Source: CBFIDA01 sp965661085
GTDB lineage: Bacteria; Pseudomonadota; Gammaproteobacteria; Comchoanobacterales; Comchoanobacteraceae
Assembly (NCBI GenBank): GCA_965661085.1
Contig: CBFIDA010000010.1
Coordinates: 1 to 45,297 of the forward strand
Direction of reading: 5' to 3'
Length of the DNA stretch: 45,297 nucleotides
Positions 1 through 8,943 of this stretch are shown piece by piece. The position numbers and the translations under genes were made by a program. Below the pieces are notes generated by a model. The model did not search any database and was not told the DNA's origin. It saw only the letters and a list, made by a program, of their open reading frames with translations. The first letter of the stretch is position 1; every line of letters starts with the position of its first letter.

Positions 1-2
1 CG

Positions 3-83
3 TATTTAAATTGTTGGATAGATCACGAGGTTCATGCTGTACGCACACAAATGCGCAATATGCTCGATGGTCTGTCAGAATGA
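3..83 (+). CDS. C-terminal fragment of an unidentified protein, cut by the window edge
   Basis: A frame open from the left edge gives 26 residues ending in RTQMRNMLDGLSE and a TGA at 81-83. The composition is protein-like and hydrophilic, but the fragment is too short to place in a family. A second frame is open from position 2 to 448 but overlaps the synthetase gene for almost 200 bases, so the short frame is the better candidate for the end of the upstream gene. Low confidence. Confidence 0.25.
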   Translation, partial: YLNCWIDHEVHAVRTQMRNMLDGLSE

Positions 84-205
84 CCTTTCTGGGTGGTGGT
101 GCGCATCGTATCATCGATGATGTTTCAGGCATTGATCCCTTGTCTGGCGATTGGGAGCCCATAAAAAATACCCTGCTTGGTGGCGCTGCAATCAGTGGCC
201 TTGGG

Positions 206-235
206 TTGACTTTGCAACAAGTGGCCGTTTATTCT
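206..235 (+). promoter_or_regulatory. Candidate sigma-70 promoter of the prolyl-tRNA synthetase gene
   Basis: TTGACT at 206-211 and TATTCT at 230-235 are separated by 18 bases. Initiation near 242 would leave a leader of about 14 bases holding the GGAGAG ribosome site at 245-250, which fits the GTG start at 256. By-eye match only. Confidence 0.35.
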
Positions 236-255
236 GTTCATTTTGGAGAGCATCT

Positions 256-1749
256 GTGCCCAAGACAGCCATTTCACCGACGCGTGCGGAAGATTATCCA
301 AACTGGTATCAAGCCGTCGTCAAGCATGGCGAATTGGCCGAACATGCTGTGGTGCGTGGTTGCATGGTCATCAAGCCATGGGGCTATGGCATTTGGGAGC
401 AGATCAAGCAGGATTTGGATGCGCGCTTCAAAGCCACAGGGCATGTGAATGCTTATTTTCCACTGCTCATTCCTTTGAGTTACCTTGAAAAAGAAGCCGA
501 GCATGTGTCGGGTTTTGCCAAAGAGTGTGCAGTGGTGACCCATCATCGTTTGGTGACCGATCCTGCAGGCGGGTTGAAGCCTGACGGCGCATTGGATGAG
601 CCTTATGTGATTCGGCCGACCAGTGAGACGATCATCGGCGCATGCTTTGCAAAATGGGTCGACTCCTATCGTGATTTGCCGCTCAAGGTCAATCAATGGG
701 CCAATGTGATGCGTTGGGAGATGCGGACCCGTTTGTTCTTGCGTACTTCAGAATTTCTATGGCAAGAGGGGCATACGGTACATGCCACTGAAACAGAAGC
801 CATGACACACACGCGCACCATGTTGTCTGAGTATGCTGCCTTTGCCGAGGAAGTTTTGGCCATGCCGGTGGTGGCGGGCGAGAAAACCAAAGCAGAGCGT
901 TTCCCAGGCGCTGTCAACACCTATTGCATTGAGGCTTTGATGCAGGATTTGAAGGCACTGCAAGCGGGCACCTCACACTTTTTGGGGCAAAATTTTGCCA
1001 AAGCTTCTGGCATCCAGTTCAACAATGCCGAGGGTGAGCGGGTGCATGCTTGGACCACTTCTTGGGGAGTTTCAACTCGATTGATTGGGGGCATGGTCAT
1101 GACGCATGCCGATGACAATGGCTTGATTTTGCCGCCACGGGTGGCGCCACAGCACGTTGTGATCATGCCCATCCATCGTCGCCCCGATGAACGTGCCCAG
1201 GTCATGGCGTTTTGTGAGGCGTTTGCAGAAAAGTTGCGTGCTTGTGTTTATGCTGGACAACCCGTTCGCGTTCACATGGATGATCGAGACATCAATGGGG
1301 GCGAAAAGACTTGGCAGTGGATCAAGAAAGGCATTCCCTTGCGCATTGAAGTTGGCCCCAGGGATTTGGCCAAGGGTGCTGTTTTTGTTGGCCGACGTGA
1401 TGTGGGGACCAAAGAGAGCATGCAGGCGGATGACTTTTTGGCAGCATTGCCCGCCTTGTTGGCAAACATTCAGCAGGGCATGAAAGCGACTGCGGCAGCA
1501 CGTTTGCAGGCAGCGTCGCATCATGTACATGACTTGGCATCCTTTGAAGCGCATTTTGCGCCCGATGGACCTGGCGGCTTTGTTTATGCGCATGCCGCCG
1601 ATACGCCTGCCATGGAAGAAGCCATTCAGGCGCTCAAAGTGACGGCACGTTGCATCCCCTTTGATGCCAATCCAAATGGTGCGACGCAGCCTTGCATCTT
1701 TACGAGTGTGCCCACCCAGCAAAAGATTTTGTTTGCCAAGGCCTACTGA
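256..1749 (+). CDS. proS: Prolyl-tRNA synthetase, archaeal/eukaryotic type
   Basis: Charges tRNA-Pro with proline in the cytoplasm. The 497-residue product has the class II core: motif 2 in the region RWEMRTRLFLRTSEFLWQEG and motif 3 with WTTSWGVSTRLIGGMVM. It then has the anticodon domain and the C-terminal domain of the archaeal/eukaryotic subtype, ending in a terminal Tyr (ILFAKAY) with the cysteines of RCIPF and QPCIF. It lacks the large editing insertion of the usual gammaproteobacterial enzyme (about 570 residues). The GTG at 256 was chosen because GGAGAG lies 5 bases upstream and the translation becomes family-like just after it; the frame is open further upstream to a TTG at 151. The stop overlaps the start of the next gene, implying cotranscription. 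A horizontally acquired replacement is likely (inference). Confidence 0.93.
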   Translation: MPKTAISPTRAEDYPNWYQAVVKHGELAEHAVVRGCMVIKPWGYGIWEQIKQDLDARFKATGHVNAYFPLLIPLSYLEKEAEHVSGFAKECAVVTHHRLVTDPAGGLKPDGALDEPYVIRPTSETIIGACFAKWVDSYRDLPLKVNQWANVMRWEMRTRLFLRTSEFLWQEGHTVHATETEAMTHTRTMLSEYAAFAEEVLAMPVVAGEKTKAERFPGAVNTYCIEALMQDLKALQAGTSHFLGQNFAKASGIQFNNAEGERVHAWTTSWGVSTRLIGGMVMTHADDNGLILPPRVAPQHVVIMPIHRRPDERAQVMAFCEAFAEKLRACVYAGQPVRVHMDDRDINGGEKTWQWIKKGIPLRIEVGPRDLAKGAVFVGRRDVGTKESMQADDFLAALPALLANIQQGMKATAAARLQAASHHVHDLASFEAHFAPDGPGGFVYAHAADTPAMEEAIQALKVTARCIPFDANPNGATQPCIFTSVPTQQKILFAKAY

Positions 1750-2567
1750 TGGACGCGTTTGATCAAGATGTATTGTTGTGGCCAGAGTGGTCTATCCCCG
1801 TGGATGCCTTATGCACAGATTTCGATTTGCACGCCATGCATGTATGGTGTGTGCCCATGCTCGATGCCACGCAAATTGATTGGGCCTGCGCGCTGTTGCG
1901 TCCTGATGAGCGCACCACTTATTTAGCCATGCAGCACCCCAAAGCGCAGCAACAGTTTTTAAGTGGGCGTGTTGCATTGCGTTGCCTTTTGGGCAAGCAT
2001 CTGCAGCAGACGCCACAATCTGTGCCTCTGACGGTTGGCAAGCGTGGCAAACCTTGTTTGACACCCAGTCATGGCCCTTTGTATTTCAATGTTTCACATG
2101 GGGGTGGTCGGATTTTGATTGCATGCGCCTCCGTTGGGGAAGTGGGCGTCGACATTGAATCGAGCCAGCGTGCCTTATCGGTCATGGCCATTGCCAAACG
2201 TTATTTCCATCCCAAGGAAGCCTTGGCGTTGAGCAAATTGGCGCCCAAGGCACAGCATGCTGCCTTTGTGCGCATGTGGGTGATCAAGGAGGCCATGTTG
2301 AAAGCCGTGGGGCAGGGTGTTGGCAATGGTTTGAATCGTCTTGAGCTGTCGGCACATTGGCCACACGATGTGAGGGCAGTGCATGCTGCACCAGATGCGT
2401 CTTGGGGTGCATGGCAGGTGCGGGTTTTTGGCGTCTCTCCAGATGGCGTCGCAGCCGTCGCAACCCATGCATGGCCGATGCTCAACGAGGATGTGGTGGG
2501 TGCGCCCAAGATGGCGCATTGGCGCTGGTCTTGGCGCATGGCCCAATCTTGGTCTGATTGGGGATGA
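1749..2567 (+). CDS. 4'-phosphopantetheinyl transferase, Sfp/AcpT type
   Basis: Moves the phosphopantetheine arm of CoA onto a serine of carrier proteins, activating acyl or peptidyl carrier proteins. The 272-residue product shows the family signature GVDIE at about 133-137 (Mg ligands) and WxxKEA at about 177-182 (WVIKEAMLKAVG). Upstream of these are GKRGKP near 97-102 and FNVSH near 113-117. The ATG at 1749 overlaps the synthetase TGA (TGATG), so the pair is translationally coupled. No carrier protein or polyketide/peptide synthase lies in the window, so its target is unknown; it may serve the fatty-acid carrier protein if no AcpS exists. The C-terminus is Trp-rich (WRWSWRMAQSWSDW), which is unusual and unexplained. 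Confidence 0.88.
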   Translation: MDAFDQDVLLWPEWSIPVDALCTDFDLHAMHVWCVPMLDATQIDWACALLRPDERTTYLAMQHPKAQQQFLSGRVALRCLLGKHLQQTPQSVPLTVGKRGKPCLTPSHGPLYFNVSHGGGRILIACASVGEVGVDIESSQRALSVMAIAKRYFHPKEALALSKLAPKAQHAAFVRMWVIKEAMLKAVGQGVGNGLNRLELSAHWPHDVRAVHAAPDASWGAWQVRVFGVSPDGVAAVATHAWPMLNEDVVGAPKMAHWRWSWRMAQSWSDWG

Positions 2568-2574
2568 AGTCTGC

Positions 2575-2784
2575 TCAGCTTGGTTGGAGTGTGTCTGTAT
2601 CTCGATCGTTCAGATGAGATGATCCAAAAATACTTCGACAAGCGGTCAAGCACCAACCGTCAAAGCATGACGCTGATGTGGTATCGTCTGTTGTTTCTTG
2701 GCAGCAATGGGCGGTGTTGACCAAAATGAGGCTGACGCACAAATAGACTGCGATGATGGCCAATGCGAAAATGATGATGTTCAT
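2575..2784 (-). CDS. Small single-pass membrane protein, unknown
   Basis: A 69-residue ORF not recognised as any family. Residues 2-23 (NIIIFALAIIAVYLCVSLIL) form one hydrophobic helix; the remainder is polar with several Cys. The start has a strong ribosome site: AGAAGGA lies just upstream of the ATG at 2784 on the minus strand. It follows the HI0933-family gene by about 50 bases on the same strand and converges with the transferase gene, so it could be the tail of that transcript. The site and the clean N-terminal helix argue for a real gene; the second half could be chance. Confidence 0.45.
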   Translation of the reverse strand: MNIIIFALAIIAVYLCVSLILVNTAHCCQETTDDTTSASCFDGWCLTACRSIFGSSHLNDRDTDTLQPS

Positions 2785-2838
2785 GGTTTTCCTTCTAAAA
2801 GGTCAGTCTATCATAATTTTGTATATTTTTCAATGGCT

Positions 2839-4011
2839 TTATGCGTCTTTCCCAGCAGCAAAGCCAGAAGACCAAGCCCATTGAAAATTGTAGCCTCCCA
2901 GCCATCCTGTGACATCGACCACTTCACCAATGAAGTATAGACCGGGTTGGTTTTTGGCTTCCATGGTCTTTGAAGACAAAGCATCACAATCGACACCGCC
3001 GAGTGTCACTTCTGCGGTGCGGTAGCCTTCTGTACCATTGGGGTGTATCTGCCAGTTGTGTATGATGTTACAGATGTGTGCGATCTCTTTGGGCGTCAAT
3101 GTTTGACAGGGTTTGGTGGCCAAGTGGGGTGGCAGGCGCAAAGCCACCAGACGTTTAGGCAGATGTTGAGCCAGTAGGTTCTTCAGTTGTTGTTGCTGAC
3201 CATGCTGCCTCAAAAGTTCGGCCATGTCATGTTCTGGTAACGCATCGATGGCGATGGCGGTGCCTGGCTGCCAATACGATGAGATTTGTAGAATCGCAGG
3301 GCCACTCAATCCGCGGTGCGTACACAGGGTGTGTTCATGAAATGTGGTCTGAGCGGTGCGCACACGGCTGTTGAAACTGACACCTGCCAAGGCCGACAAT
3401 GCTTTTTTGTCTTGGTCGTGTAAAGTCAGAGGCACCAGGCCTGCGCGTGTGGGCCATACATGCAGGCCAAATTGTTTGGCAAGGCGGTAGCCGAATGGGC
3501 TTGAGCCCATGCTGGGTATTGACAAGCCACCGGTGGCCACCACCAGAGATGGTGCACAAAATCGACCTTGGTTTGTGACGACAACATACCCTGAGGGCGT
3601 GTGTTTGACACCATCGATGGTGGTTTTAAGTCTCAGTTGCACTTTGTGTTGTTGACAGTGTTGCAGCAGCATGTTGGTGATGTCGCTGGCTTTGTGATCG
3701 CAAAACAGCTGGCCAAGTGTTTTTTCATGATATGGGATGCCAGCATCTTCAACCATTTTGATGAAATCCCATTGGGTGTAGCGCTTCAGTGCCGAAATGC
3801 AAAAGTGCGGGTTGTGCGCAATGAAACATTCTGGGTCGATGTTGCGGTTTGTGAAATTGCAACGCCCACCACCAGACATCAGAATTTTGCGCCCAGCTTT
3901 GTTGGCTTGCTCCAGCATCAAAACACGACGTTGTCTTTGGCCGGCTGTGATGGCACACATCATGCCTGCTGCACCAGCGCCTAAAATGATGACATCGTGT
4001 GTGGGGTGCAT
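2839..4011 (-). CDS. HI0933/YhiN-family FAD-dependent oxidoreductase
   Basis: A 390-residue flavoprotein of the HI0933 (BaiN/YhiN) family. An N-terminal dinucleotide fold with ILGAGAAGMMCAI binds FAD, followed by the family mark SGGGRCNFTN. The C-terminal part carries GGVDCDAL and the closing motif GLYFIGEVVDVTGWLGGYN. The physiological substrate of most members is unknown. I start it at the ATG at 4011 (MHPTHDVIILGAG), which begins right at the FAD fold and has AGGA about 8 bases upstream; the open frame continues to 4080 but adds nothing family-like. It is divergent from the suf operon across a gap of about 220 bases. Confidence 0.9.
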   Translation of the reverse strand: MHPTHDVIILGAGAAGMMCAITAGQRQRRVLMLEQANKAGRKILMSGGGRCNFTNRNIDPECFIAHNPHFCISALKRYTQWDFIKMVEDAGIPYHEKTLGQLFCDHKASDITNMLLQHCQQHKVQLRLKTTIDGVKHTPSGYVVVTNQGRFCAPSLVVATGGLSIPSMGSSPFGYRLAKQFGLHVWPTRAGLVPLTLHDQDKKALSALAGVSFNSRVRTAQTTFHEHTLCTHRGLSGPAILQISSYWQPGTAIAIDALPEHDMAELLRQHGQQQQLKNLLAQHLPKRLVALRLPPHLATKPCQTLTPKEIAHICNIIHNWQIHPNGTEGYRTAEVTLGGVDCDALSSKTMEAKNQPGLYFIGEVVDVTGWLGGYNFQWAWSSGFAAGKDA

Positions 4012-4178
4012 GGTGGGTGTCCTGTGGGTGATATGGGGAGCATGTTGGTATCTGCAGACCAGGCTTAAAGTGTAGGTCACCTGGGCTGTGATGTCGAGTG
4101 GTACGACGGTGCCTGGTGGACATGCTCATTTTTTTGCTCAAGCCCCGTGCTTTTTGTTTAAAAATATTGTTTTAGGCT

Positions 4179-4206
4179 TTCATACCCGACCAATTCATGG
4201 TAAAAT
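4179..4206 (+). promoter_or_regulatory. Candidate sigma-70 promoter of the suf operon
   Basis: TTCATA (4179-4184) and TAAAAT (4201-4206) are 16 bases apart, with initiation expected near 4213, about 20 bases before the sufB ATG. GGAAG at 4221-4225 is the ribosome site. No IscR gene or clear IscR box was recognised beside it. Confidence 0.35.
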
Positions 4207-4234
4207 TTTGCAAGTTTTTTGGAAGAAAGATGGT

Positions 4235-5677
4235 ATGGTCGATCAAACCGTGAAGCAACAGCTTGAGCAATCTTATGAGGCTGGTTTTGTCACAGATATT
4301 GACAGTGAGGTGTTTGCGCCAGGTCTTGATGAGTCTGTCATCCGACGTTTGTCGGCCAAAAAGAATGAGCCTGATTTTTTGCTCGACATGCGCTTGAAAG
4401 CTTTCAGACATTGGCAAACTTTAAAAATGCCAACATGGCCACATCTCAAGCTGCCCACCATTGACTTCCAAGACATTGCTTATTTTGCCGCACCCAAGTC
4501 ACTTTCCGATGGCCCTAAGAGTTTGGATGAGGTCGATCCCGAATTGTTGCGCACCTACGAAAAGCTTGGTGTGCCTCTGCACGAGCGTGCCCGATTGGCA
4601 GGGGTGGCCGTTGATGCAGTCTTTGACAGTGTGTCGGTCGGCACCACGTTCAAAGAAACGCTGGCTGAGGCTGGTGTGATTTTTTGTCCAATCTCTGAGG
4701 CAGCGCACACCCATCCCGAGTTATTGAAAAAATATCTGGGCCGGGTCATCCCTTATCGCGATAACTTTTTTGCTGCACTGAATACAGCTGTGTTCAGTGA
4801 TGGCTCGTTTGTCTACATTCCAAAGGGTGTGCGTTGTCCTTTAGAGTTGTCAACATATTTTCGTATCAACGAGGCCAAGACCGGTCAGTTTGAGCGCACC
4901 TTGATCATCGCTGAAGCGGGCAGTCATGTCAGCTATCTTGAGGGCTGTACGGCACCGATGCGTGATGAAAATCAATTGCATGCTGCGGTGGTGGAGCTGT
5001 ATGCCGATACCGATGCTGAAATCAAATACTCTACGGTGCAAAACTGGTATCCTGGTGACGCCGAGGGGCGTGGTGGGATTTTTAATTTTGTCACCAAGCG
5101 TGGTATGTGTGCAGGCGATCGTTCAAAAATTTCTTGGACGCAAGTGGAAACAGGTTCGGCCATCACTTGGAAATACCCCAGTGTGGTGCTCCGTGGTCAT
5201 GATTCTGTTGGAGAGTTTTATTCGGTGGCACTGACCAAAGGGCATCAGCAAGCCGATACGGGCACGAAGATGATTCACATTGGGCGCAACACCACCAGCA
5301 CCATCATTTCCAAAGGCATTTCTGCAGGTCAGGGCCAAAACACCTACAGGGGGTTGGTGCGTATTGCACCCACTGCGGCATCTGCACGCAATTTCACACA
5401 GTGTGATTCCTTGTTGATTGGCGGCGATTGTGGTGCGCACACTTATCCCTTCATTGAATCCAATCATGCTGATGCACAGGTTGAGCATGAGGCTTCAACG
5501 GCCAAAATTGATGAGCAACAATTGTTGTATTGCAAGCAACGTGGCTTGGATGAAGAACAAGCCATCTCGCTCATCGTCAATGGCTTTTGTAAGCGCGTTT
5601 TCAAAGAATTGCCCCTAGAGTTTGCCGTAGAAGCACAACAGCTGATGGAAATCAGCCTAGAAGGTGCTGTGGGCTGA
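4235..5677 (+). CDS. sufB: Fe-S cluster assembly scaffold subunit SufB
   Basis: SufB is the core of the SufBC2D complex, on which sulfur from SufS and iron are assembled into Fe-S clusters. The 480-residue product has the expected N-terminal region, the beta-helix core and the C-terminal family block (QCDSLLIGG, then SNHADAQVEHEASTAKIDEQ). The ATG at 4235 (MVDQTVKQQLEQS) gives the normal family length and follows GGAAG by 9 bases. The frame is open back to 4088, but that part would be leader. It is the first gene of a six-gene cluster and is followed by sufC after about 30 bases. Confidence 0.96.
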   Translation: MVDQTVKQQLEQSYEAGFVTDIDSEVFAPGLDESVIRRLSAKKNEPDFLLDMRLKAFRHWQTLKMPTWPHLKLPTIDFQDIAYFAAPKSLSDGPKSLDEVDPELLRTYEKLGVPLHERARLAGVAVDAVFDSVSVGTTFKETLAEAGVIFCPISEAAHTHPELLKKYLGRVIPYRDNFFAALNTAVFSDGSFVYIPKGVRCPLELSTYFRINEAKTGQFERTLIIAEAGSHVSYLEGCTAPMRDENQLHAAVVELYADTDAEIKYSTVQNWYPGDAEGRGGIFNFVTKRGMCAGDRSKISWTQVETGSAITWKYPSVVLRGHDSVGEFYSVALTKGHQQADTGTKMIHIGRNTTSTIISKGISAGQGQNTYRGLVRIAPTAASARNFTQCDSLLIGGDCGAHTYPFIESNHADAQVEHEASTAKIDEQQLLYCKQRGLDEEQAISLIVNGFCKRVFKELPLEFAVEAQQLMEISLEGAVG

Positions 5678-5708
5678 GTATTTTTTCATTCAGATGAGAG
5701 TAAAGACC

Positions 5709-6461
5709 ATGTTGGACATTCAAAATTTACATGTTGCCATTGGCGATCAACCGGTGTTGCATGATGTGTCACTGACACTTAAGCCGGGTGAGGTCCATGC
5801 CATCATGGGACCCAATGGTTCAGGCAAAAGCACCTTGGCCAAGGTGATTGCGGGTCATGAAGATTATACCATCACAGCCGGCAAGATCACCTATCAAGGA
5901 CAGGATTTGTTGGCCATGTCCATTGAAGAACGTGCCCACCTTGGTGTGTTTTTGGGGTTTCAGTATCCTGTCGCCATCCCAGGAGTCAGCAACATGACAT
6001 TCCTGAAGGCGGCCTACGATGCCAAACGCAAAGCACAGGGGTTGCCAGAAAGTGATGCCGTATCCTTCATGCAGGTGGCCAAAGCTGCGGCAGAAGCCTT
6101 GGACATGGAGGCCAGCCTTTTGAAGCGGGCCGTCAACGACGGATTTTCAGGTGGCGAAAAGAAAATCAATGAAATTTTACAGTTGTTGGTGTTGCAACCA
6201 CAATTTGCATTGCTGGACGAAATCGATTCTGGTTTGGACATCGATGCCTTGAACCGAGTGGCAAAAGGTGTCAATCGATTCCGAAGTGACAATCATACCA
6301 TTTTGATGGTCACCCACTACCCGCGGATCTTACAACTGATTCAGCCGGATTTTGTGCATGTGTTGGCGCGAGGGCGCATCATTGAAACTGGCACCATGGA
6401 CTTGGCCAACCGCCTTGAGCAAGAAGGCTATGGTTGGTTGTTGCCACTGCAACAGGATTGA
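5709..6461 (+). CDS. sufC: Fe-S cluster assembly ATPase SufC
   Basis: ABC-type ATPase that drives the SufBCD scaffold; soluble, with no membrane partner. The 250-residue product has Walker A GPNGSGKST, a Q-loop (FLGFQYPVAIPG), the SufC signature FSGGEKKINEILQLL and Walker B FALLDEIDSGLD. The start at 5709 (MLDIQNLHVA) is the family-typical N-terminus; an upstream in-frame start at 5664 would overlap sufB. sufD begins 2 bases after its stop, so the genes are coupled. Confidence 0.96.
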   Translation: MLDIQNLHVAIGDQPVLHDVSLTLKPGEVHAIMGPNGSGKSTLAKVIAGHEDYTITAGKITYQGQDLLAMSIEERAHLGVFLGFQYPVAIPGVSNMTFLKAAYDAKRKAQGLPESDAVSFMQVAKAAAEALDMEASLLKRAVNDGFSGGEKKINEILQLLVLQPQFALLDEIDSGLDIDALNRVAKGVNRFRSDNHTILMVTHYPRILQLIQPDFVHVLARGRIIETGTMDLANRLEQEGYGWLLPLQQD

Positions 6462-6463
6462 GC

Positions 6464-7714
6464 ATGCAAACAGAATATCGCACCGCCAATGAGGCCAACA
6501 CTTTACCATCACCCAGCCATCGTTTGGAGTCTTGGCGCCACTTTGATGCACCTGATTTGGGACAGTGTGATGGCTCTCATGTCGGCACGTTGTCGGCTGA
6601 AGCTTTGGCATGGCTTAAACATTTACAGACTCAGCCTGGTCAGCACTTCGTTTGGGTGGATGGGGTCTGGCAGTCAGATTTGTCGACCCCATCGAGTCGA
6701 TGGACTGAAGGTTTGACTGTTGCTTGTTGGTCAACATGCCGACTGGATTCAGATTGGCTCAAACAGCACGATGCCATGCATGATGCATGGATGGGGCACA
6801 AAGATGCCACAGCTTGGTTTACAACGAACCGTGAACATGCGTCCGGTGGTGCAGTGTTGCGTTTGGACGAGGGGGTGGTGCTGCACGAACCCATTTACAT
6901 TGTGCATATGGCCACACATGATCGCTCGTGTTTTCAGCGTCAGGTTTTCACGTGTGCACCAAACAGTCAGGCGACCATTGTGTTGGCTGGCCATGCAGCA
7001 GACGGCAGCGCGCATGTCGATCATGTTGCGCATCACTGGTGTTTGGGCGCCGATGCGCGTGTGCGTGTTGAGTCCTTGCTGGCTTCGACTGCGCAAGGCG
7101 CATGGTTGCACCATCATTACATCGATCAAGCACAAGGCAGTCAATTTGACGGGTTGACCATGCAGTTGGCAGGACACCGCTTGCAAACCCTTTGTCATGC
7201 CCGCTTGGCAGGCACCGGTGCGGTCATGACAAACCGAGTGGTGGCATGTCCAAGTGCCGATACGCAGCATCATCATGCTTTAAGCGTCGAACATGCTGCA
7301 CCGCAAACAGAGACCGATCATGAGGTCAAGTTGTTGGTGGGCGCAAAGGGTCGAGGTGTGTGCTACAGCGATGTCACCATGTTGTCGGGTGTGGATGGGG
7401 CGAAGTCGCAACAGACCAACCGAAATTTGGGCATGGATGCATCGGCTGCAGTGTTCACGCAACCAAGGTTGGTGATCCATCATGATCAAGTACAATGCGC
7501 ACATGGTGCCACAACCGGCCGTTTGGACCCCAAAATGATTCGCTACATGCGTGCACGCGGTTTGTCATTGCACACCGCACGTGCTTTGCTGATTTCAGGA
7601 TTTGTCGACACCTTGGTGACCCAAGCCACGGTGCCTTGGGTGTTGGCACAGGCAGAGCACATCATGGCACAGCAGTGGCCGCTTTTGTTGGCGTTGCCTG
7701 AGGATACTGCATGA
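6464..7714 (+). CDS. sufD: Fe-S cluster assembly protein SufD
   Basis: SufB paralogue and partner in the SufBC2D scaffold, involved in iron entry. The 416-residue product is weakly conserved at its N-terminus but has the SufB/SufD C-terminal block (GRLDPKMIRYMRARGLS, then ARALLISGF). The ATG at 6464 lies just after the sufC stop; AGGA inside the sufC end is a plausible ribosome site. The last codon overlaps the sufS start (ATGA at 7711-7714). Confidence 0.93.
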   Translation: MQTEYRTANEANTLPSPSHRLESWRHFDAPDLGQCDGSHVGTLSAEALAWLKHLQTQPGQHFVWVDGVWQSDLSTPSSRWTEGLTVACWSTCRLDSDWLKQHDAMHDAWMGHKDATAWFTTNREHASGGAVLRLDEGVVLHEPIYIVHMATHDRSCFQRQVFTCAPNSQATIVLAGHAADGSAHVDHVAHHWCLGADARVRVESLLASTAQGAWLHHHYIDQAQGSQFDGLTMQLAGHRLQTLCHARLAGTGAVMTNRVVACPSADTQHHHALSVEHAAPQTETDHEVKLLVGAKGRGVCYSDVTMLSGVDGAKSQQTNRNLGMDASAAVFTQPRLVIHHDQVQCAHGATTGRLDPKMIRYMRARGLSLHTARALLISGFVDTLVTQATVPWVLAQAEHIMAQQWPLLLALPEDTA

Positions 7715-8934
7715 CTGTTTTGCAAATCAGCGCTGTGCGTGACGCATTTCCCATTTTAAAACGACAAGTGCATGGTAAGCCATTGGCATATTTGGACAGT
7801 GCCGCCACCACACAAAAGCCACAGTGTGTCATCGATGCTGTGGTGCAATATTATGGGCAACACAATGCCAATGTGCATCGTGGCATGCACACGTTGAGCA
7901 ATGAGGCCACCGAAGCCTATGAGGCTGCACGATTGGCTTTGGGGCATTGGATTGGGGCAGCGGCCCCCGAAAAAGAGATTGTTTTTACCAAAGGCGCTAC
8001 CGAAGCTTTGAATTTGATTGCCAATGGTATGACCTCATGGCTTTCTAAAGGCGACGAGATTTTGATTTCGATGTTGGAGCATCATGCCAACATGGTGCCG
8101 TGGCAGCAATTGGCGCAGCGTACAGGTGCCATCATCAAAGTCATTCCCATTGATGCACATGGCACGCTTGATTTGTCGGTCTATCAAACACTGCTGACAC
8201 CTCAGGTGAAAGTTGTGGCGGTCAATGGCATTTCAAATGCTTTGGGCACCATCAATCCCATCAAAAAAATGACGCAGATGGCCCATGCCATCGGTGCCAA
8301 GTTGGTCTGTGATGCCACTCAAATGGGGGCCCACCGACCGATTGATGTACAGGATATGGGCTGTGATTTTCTGGTGCTTTCTGGTCATAAAATGTATGGT
8401 CCAACTGGCATTGGGTTGTGTTATGGTCAAGCCAAATCTTTGGCCGCGCTTGATCTGTACCAAACAGGTGGAGAAATGATTGATGTGGTCACTTATACCT
8501 CGGCCACATTCAAGGCACCGCCTTATGGATTTGAGGCGGGGACTCCCAACATGGCTGGTGCCATCGGTTGGCACCGTGCAATAGAATTTTTGGCAGTGTT
8601 GGGATGGCCAAATATTTTGAAGCATGAACAAGCGTTGATGCAACAATTGGATGCAGGTTTGGATGCCATCCCGGAAGTGCGCCGTTTTTCATGCGCTGCC
8701 GATAAAACAGCGGTCGCTGCTTTTACCGTTGAGGGTTGTCATCCACAGGATGTTGCCACCTTGCTCGATACCTTTGGTGTGGCCGTGCGTTCTGGACACC
8801 ATTGTGCGATGCCCTTGATGACTGTTTTAGGCGTGCCCGGTTTATTGCGTGCATCGGTTGGTGTGTACACACAGCCCGAGGACATTGAGCAATTGTTGGC
8901 TGCTTTGCCACACGTGTTGACCATGTTGACCTGA
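7711..8934 (+). CDS. sufS: Cysteine desulfurase SufS
   Basis: PLP enzyme that takes sulfur from cysteine, holding it as a persulfide before passing it to SufE and SufB. The 407-residue product starts with the class V aminotransferase fold (AYLDSAATTQKP). It has the PLP-binding lysine in LSGHKMYGPTGIG and the catalytic cysteine in VRSGHHCAMPLM. The position usually held by Gln after the catalytic CA is Met here. ATGA overlap with sufD. No SufU-like gene follows, consistent with SufE (encoded at 32.7 kb) being the partner. Confidence 0.96.
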   Translation: MTVLQISAVRDAFPILKRQVHGKPLAYLDSAATTQKPQCVIDAVVQYYGQHNANVHRGMHTLSNEATEAYEAARLALGHWIGAAAPEKEIVFTKGATEALNLIANGMTSWLSKGDEILISMLEHHANMVPWQQLAQRTGAIIKVIPIDAHGTLDLSVYQTLLTPQVKVVAVNGISNALGTINPIKKMTQMAHAIGAKLVCDATQMGAHRPIDVQDMGCDFLVLSGHKMYGPTGIGLCYGQAKSLAALDLYQTGGEMIDVVTYTSATFKAPPYGFEAGTPNMAGAIGWHRAIEFLAVLGWPNILKHEQALMQQLDAGLDAIPEVRRFSCAADKTAVAAFTVEGCHPQDVATLLDTFGVAVRSGHHCAMPLMTVLGVPGLLRASVGVYTQPEDIEQLLAALPHVLTMLT

Positions 8935-8943
8935 GAGAGGCAT

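Noticed and set aside
80..448. ORF starting in ATGA overlap with the left-edge fragment (MTFLGGGAHRIIDD)
   Set aside because: It overlaps the prolyl-tRNA synthetase coding region by about 190 bases in another frame and resembles no family; the first 170 bases may be chance.
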